A DNA stretch of 64,000 nucleotides from Sphingomonas faeni (GTDB lineage Bacteria; Pseudomonadota; Alphaproteobacteria; Sphingomonadales; Sphingomonadaceae): assembly GCF_030817315.1 (NCBI RefSeq), contig NZ_JAUSZF010000001.1, forward strand, positions 3,243,001-3,307,000, written 5' to 3'. The notes under the pieces were generated by a model that was given only the letters and a program-made list of their open reading frames with translations, searched no databases and was not told where the DNA came from. This document shows positions 60,970 through 64,000 of the stretch, piece by piece (within the stretch, counting starts at the first letter, position 1; each line of letters starts with the position of its first letter). A program made the position numbers and the translations under genes.

Positions 60970-61599
60970 TCAGTCTTCAGCGAACTGTCGCAATCGCGTC
61001 GACGGCGCGAATGCAGTTGCGGTTTGAGGTGCCAGACCGGTCGGCGGAGTACCGTTCGCTCCGCCGCCATCGTGCCATTGGCGCTCGACTTCGAACCGAA
61101 GCAGGAGTTCCTTCGATGTCGTCATCGTCGCCCCGGCAGCGGACATTCGGCGCAGCGCCAAGTTCCGAGCGGTCGGGTCCAGGCCGTCGCATGCGTCGAC
61201 GACGATCAGTACATCGTAGGTGTCCGCCAACGCGGACAGGATGGAATAGCTGATGAGCGCCTCGGAAAGACCACCTGCAAATATGAGGGCTCCGCGTCTG
61301 GTACGGAAAGCCTCCCGTCGAACACGCTCGTTCTCACAGCACCTTGTGGGGTACTCTTCGATCACCGAGAGGTCCGCAAGCTCGGAGGGGCGCCCCAGGT
61401 CCGCGTCGAAGTTCTCGCTCTCCGTCAGCAACGGTGACCGCACGACGGGGACGTTGAAATCTTCCGCCGCACGGGCGAGCGCCAACGCATTGGCATGAAA
61501 GGCCGGTTCACCGGCCATGCCTTCTTCGGGAGTTCTCCGAGGAGCATGATCCACGAGGACCAGTACGCAGTCGTTCACGTTGAACGAGGGGAGCATCAT
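60970..61599 (-). CDS. isochorismatase-family protein lacking the usual catalytic Cys
   Basis: This 209-residue protein has the cysteine-hydrolase fold of isochorismatase and nicotinamidase relatives: 'NDCVLVLVDHAPRRTP', 'ALALARAAEDFNVPVVRSPLLTES' and 'ALIFAGGLSEALISYSILSALADTYDVLIVVDACDGLDPTARNLALRRMSAAGATMTTSKELL'. The first Asp is kept. The position of the nucleophilic Cys, normally in a 'T(E/D)xC' context, reads 'SEALI', so the nucleophile appears missing. Start at 61599 follows AAGGAAA; a longer ORF to 61671 has no site. It precedes budA by 14 nt. The protein may be non-hydrolytic or act on a different chemistry. Confidence 0.78.
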   Translation of the reverse strand: MMLPSFNVNDCVLVLVDHAPRRTPEEGMAGEPAFHANALALARAAEDFNVPVVRSPLLTESENFDADLGRPSELADLSVIEEYPTRCCENERVRREAFRTRRGALIFAGGLSEALISYSILSALADTYDVLIVVDACDGLDPTARNLALRRMSAAGATMTTSKELLLRFEVERQWHDGGGANGTPPTGLAPQTATAFAPSTRLRQFAED

Positions 61600-61753
61600 G
61601 GAACGGGTTTCCTTCTGGGATGAGCCTGTCGACGGACCGTTGGCGTGCCTGTTGTGTTCTTGCCGGAGCAACTGGGGTCATGATGGAAAGCCACCGATGC
61701 GGCCCAGGACGTCCCGTCCGCGGTCCGGTGTCAGGACCGTGGTGCTCACGCGA

Positions 61754-62560
61754 TCAGGGGCGAAACCTTGGAAGAGTGACGGCGAACCGCGTTCCGACGC
61801 CTAACCGGCTTTCAAGGGATAGCTCGTGGTTCAGGGAGTCGCACAGCGAGCGCACGAGATAGAGGCCCAAGCCAAGTCCGTCGGTCTGGGCATCGAGCTG
61901 CTCGAACGGACGGAAGATCCTGTCGCGATCGGCTTCGGCGATGCCCTCACCGCTGTCGGCTACCTGGAGGCTGATCGATGAACCGATTCGTCGACAGCCT
62001 ACGACCACCCGGCCCGACCGAGTGTACTTGAGGGCATTTCCCACGAGGTTGCCGAGGATCGTCTCCAATAGCCGAGGGTCGCTCCTTACGATCTCGGAGC
62101 AGTGAACGAATCGCAGGTCGAGGCCCCGGGCCGATGCCTCCATGCACCAGCCGCTCTCGACCTCGTTCAGGACCGCGGAGATCGCAAAGCATCGAACGCC
62201 AGACCGGCTTACTTCGTCGTCCTTTGCGCGGGACGCCATCGCGAGATCCGTCAAGCCGGTCGCCAAGCGTACGATCTGCGTTTCCGCCGCGCGCGCCCAC
62301 ATGCGATCATCCGGTCCGCTGGCGTGCGGCGCCAGTCGCTCGAGCGCGCGGCTGATGATCTGGAGAGGTTGCTTCAGATCATGGCCTGCGACCGCCATCA
62401 GGCGATTGCGATCAGCCGTCGCCGATCGCGACACCGCAAGGCGGTACCGGAGGTCGGCTATGCGCTGCGCATCGCTTGATGCCCCAGCGGGATAATCAGA
62501 CGGAATGTTCATCTTCATGGCTGAGTAGGGCGCAGTATGGCCGAACGATTGCATGCTCAT
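61754..62560 (-). CDS. soluble histidine kinase
   Basis: This 268-residue kinase lacks transmembrane segments and a recognisable input domain. A short coiled helix (about 35-50) leads into the HisKA helix with the phosphorylated His in 'AVAGHDLKQPLQIISRALERLA' (about residue 60). The ATPase domain (about 150-265) has the N box 'ILGNLVGNALKYT', the G boxes 'VADSGEGI' and 'DGLGLGLYLVRSLCDSL', and a closing 'GVGTRFAVTLPRF'. The start follows AAGGTGG. It lies 41 nt downstream of the AraC gene in the same orientation. No receiver protein is adjacent. Partner and signal are unknown. Confidence 0.88.
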   Translation of the reverse strand: MSMQSFGHTAPYSAMKMNIPSDYPAGASSDAQRIADLRYRLAVSRSATADRNRLMAVAGHDLKQPLQIISRALERLAPHASGPDDRMWARAAETQIVRLATGLTDLAMASRAKDDEVSRSGVRCFAISAVLNEVESGWCMEASARGLDLRFVHCSEIVRSDPRLLETILGNLVGNALKYTRSGRVVVGCRRIGSSISLQVADSGEGIAEADRDRIFRPFEQLDAQTDGLGLGLYLVRSLCDSLNHELSLESRLGVGTRFAVTLPRFRP

Positions 62561-62601
62561 CTGGTGCCACCTTTGTTAAGCACAGTTAGGCGACGGGTGG
62601 C

Positions 62602-63135
62602 TTAAGCCGCCTGCCGCCAGGACCGGCGCCAAGCGAGCGGCGTTTCGGAAACGAACCGCCGGAACAACCGGGTGAGGTGAGCCTGGTCGGTCAGGCCGCA
62701 CGCATCCGAGATCGTGCTCAGCGTATCGGTCGTGGTCATCATGAGCATCTGGGCATGCGCGATGCGCCTGCGCGTGATGTAGGTATGTGCGGTTTCGCCC
62801 ATGCTCACCTTGAATGCGCGGCAGAAGTGACCGTTGCTCACTCGGGCGATCCTGGCGAGGTCGGCGATGGCGATCGTCGAATTCAAGTTTCGTTCGATAT
62901 GATCGGCGATGATCCGGATCTGCCATGCCGCGAGCCCCCCGCGGACCGCCTGTGGCCTCGCCGCAGGCGTCGCGTGCAGATGCTGGGGCTCGACCTCCGC
63001 AGGGCGAAGCAGCCCTTCGAGCTGCCGCAGGCATTCCCGCGCCTCGTCGATGTCGTAGTCCAGAGCGGCCTGGGCGCCACGAATGAGCGTCGCCGCTGCC
63101 ATGCCTTGCTGTTGCAGAACCGGATTTGCGAGCAT
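62602..63135 (-). CDS. AraC-family transcriptional regulator
   Basis: This is a 177-residue protein. The first about 70 residues are helical without a cupin ligand fold. The AraC/XylS DNA-binding domain spans about 75-175 with two HTH units: 'TIAIADLARIARVSNGHFCRAFKVSMGETAHTYITRRRIAHAQ' and 'DTLSTISDACGLTDQAHLTRLFRRFVSETPLAWRR'. Start at 63135 follows GGAG by 9 nt. It is followed after 41 nt by the soluble kinase, so both are probably co-transcribed. Direct phosphotransfer to this protein is unlikely because it has no receiver domain. Targets are unknown; the acetoin operon downstream is one candidate. Confidence 0.87.
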   Translation of the reverse strand: MLANPVLQQQGMAAATLIRGAQAALDYDIDEARECLRQLEGLLRPAEVEPQHLHATPAARPQAVRGGLAAWQIRIIADHIERNLNSTIAIADLARIARVSNGHFCRAFKVSMGETAHTYITRRRIAHAQMLMMTTTDTLSTISDACGLTDQAHLTRLFRRFVSETPLAWRRSWRQAA

Positions 63136-63664
63136 GTCAGCTATCTCCGAATGTTGGCTGATCTAACCTGAAGCTGAAGGGGGATCCCCTTCGAAGCCAC
63201 CGGTTGGGTACCACAGCGGATTTGGTTCCGACTTTCATACGGAGGTATGACTTTGTGCGTTTTCTGCGTGCTGAGGCCGCGCCGGATCCTGGAGAACGGT
63301 CAGCGCCGAAGGATCGCAGAGCGGCCTTGACGGATACCGGCCACGATGTTTGTCCAGCAGGCGAGATGGCGAGTGCCAAGGCATGACCGCCCGAAGGCCA
63401 GCTAGACGCTCGGGCGACAACGTGAGTATGCGGACAAGTCCCGCAGGCCTCACGCGAACTGCGCCCGTATGCGCGTTTCGCCGTTCGCTGGACTGCCGAG
63501 CGTCCACGGTCATTCTGGAGTGAGCAGACGCCCTCGCGGATCAGCTGGTCCGGCGGGGCCATGCGCGTGCGATGATCCGTCGGCCGCGGGGAGTCGCTAT
63601 TCCCGCGGCCGAACGGCTTCGTTCATGGTCGAAACGATCTCGCCTCGCCGGTCGGCGGCCGTGC
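63136..63664. other. intergenic stretch without a gene
   Basis: This 529-bp stretch lies between the AraC gene start and the cydB 3' end. ORFs on both strands have no motif, no good ribosome binding site and mixed codon use. The left end should hold the AraC promoter. Confidence 0.45.
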
Positions 63665-64000
63665 TCAATACCCCGTATTGGCTTTGCGTACGGTCTGGAC
63701 CTTGCCGCGGAATATCCAGTAGCTGAACCCCACGTAGGACAGTACGACAGGCAGGATCAGCAGAACGGACCATGCGACGATGACTTGGGTCCGACGCATC
63801 GAGGCCGCCTGCCAGATAGTCATCACCCCAGGGATCGCGTCGGGCCAGATGCTCGCCGCTAGGCCTGCCAATGCCGTCAGGAGAAGGACTATCGCGGCAG
63901 CGAACGGGAGCCATTCCCGGCGGCTCCAAAGCGACAACCATGCGGTTGTCCAAGCGATGGCGGCCAGGATGGGAAGAGGCGCAAGATAGAAGGTGCCCGG
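63665..64000 (-). CDS. cydB: cytochrome bd ubiquinol oxidase subunit II, C-terminal part
   Basis: Only the last 111 codons are in the window; the gene continues beyond the right edge. The open frame runs to base 64000 and reads 'PGTFYLAPLPILAAIAWTTAWL', followed by 'REWLPFAAAIVLLLTALAGLAASIWPDAIPG'. It ends with 'QVIVAWSVLLILPVVLSYVGFSYWIFRGKV', whose closing Tyr-Trp-Phe-Arg-Gly-Lys pattern is typical of subunit II. At least three membrane helices are visible. The enzyme is a quinol-oxidising terminal oxidase with high oxygen affinity. Its closeness to acetoin genes may reflect low-oxygen physiology, but this is only an impression. Confidence 0.8.
   Translation of the reverse strand, partial: PGTFYLAPLPILAAIAWTTAWLSLWSRREWLPFAAAIVLLLTALAGLAASIWPDAIPGVMTIWQAASMRRTQVIVAWSVLLILPVVLSYVGFSYWIFRGKVQTVRKANTGY

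Noticed and set aside
1..64000. CRISPR array
   Set aside because: No set of regularly spaced direct repeats was seen and no cas-like proteins are encoded.
1..64000. tRNA or rRNA genes
   Set aside because: No cloverleaf with GTTCRANNC and CCA end, and no conserved rRNA segments were recognised.

Overview
The window is high-GC DNA that looks like a sphingomonad or close alphaproteobacterial relative. The reasons are many TonB-dependent receptors (four, two with an N-terminal STN domain), a FecI/FecR pair, a caulobacterial-style lasso-peptide cluster, extracytoplasmic polyuronate catabolism and IS1182-family transposons. No rRNA, tRNA or CRISPR array was found.

Layout. (1) 1-4.8 kb: an intact IS1182-family element and an internally deleted, inverted relative flank one AT-richer gene of unknown function. 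A small lipoprotein gene follows. (2) 4.9-5.2 kb: an apparently untranslated, hairpin-dense stretch that may be a structured RNA. (3) 6.0-16.6 kb: a lasso-peptide locus. ECF sigma factor, FecR anti-sigma factor, STN-type TonB receptor and lasso-peptide isopeptidase run rightward. The precursor (a 38-residue ORF), the B leader-binding/protease protein and the C macrolactam synthetase run leftward and converge on them. A XRE regulator is divergent from the precursor. The predicted core is AVVIMGLPELGNPILGYR, with an Ala1-Glu9 ring. (4) 16.8-20.1 kb: a diguanylate cyclase, HU, and a twice-frameshifted MFS transporter. (5) 20.3-45.9 kb: a large polysaccharide-utilisation region. It holds a propeller-type sensor kinase, FadR-type GntR and LacI regulators, two sugar-type TonB receptors, DUF4861, KduD, KduI, GH3 (frameshifted), GH105, an (alpha/alpha)-toroid lyase-like protein, two Alginate_lyase-domain enzymes, an FAH-family enzyme, an ExuT-like MFS and a PL7 lyase. 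Four copies of GTTGTNNNACAAC, each 2-4 nt upstream of a TTGAC(A/T) -35 box, mark promoters of this region and suggest one regulon. (6) 46.2-55.1 kb: an orphan receiver, a giant AAA-TPR-GAF-histidine kinase and another STN-type receptor. (7) 55.4-64 kb: DedA, a DUF1993 remnant, a cNMP-binding/thioredoxin-reductase-like fusion, acetoin genes (alsS, budA) with an isochorismatase-like protein, a kinase/AraC pair, and the 3' end of cydB.

How it fits together. In the lasso locus one arm makes a lasso peptide. The other arm probably senses and imports it through the receptor/FecR/sigma relay and opens the ring with the isopeptidase. In the polysaccharide region outer-membrane receptors import polyuronate oligomers. 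Lyases, GH105 and GH3 reduce them to monomers, ExuT imports uronates, and KduI/KduD convert unsaturated uronate towards 2-keto-3-deoxygluconate. The kinase and aldolase that finish the pathway are not in the window. All family calls are by eye from protein motifs; no database search was run.
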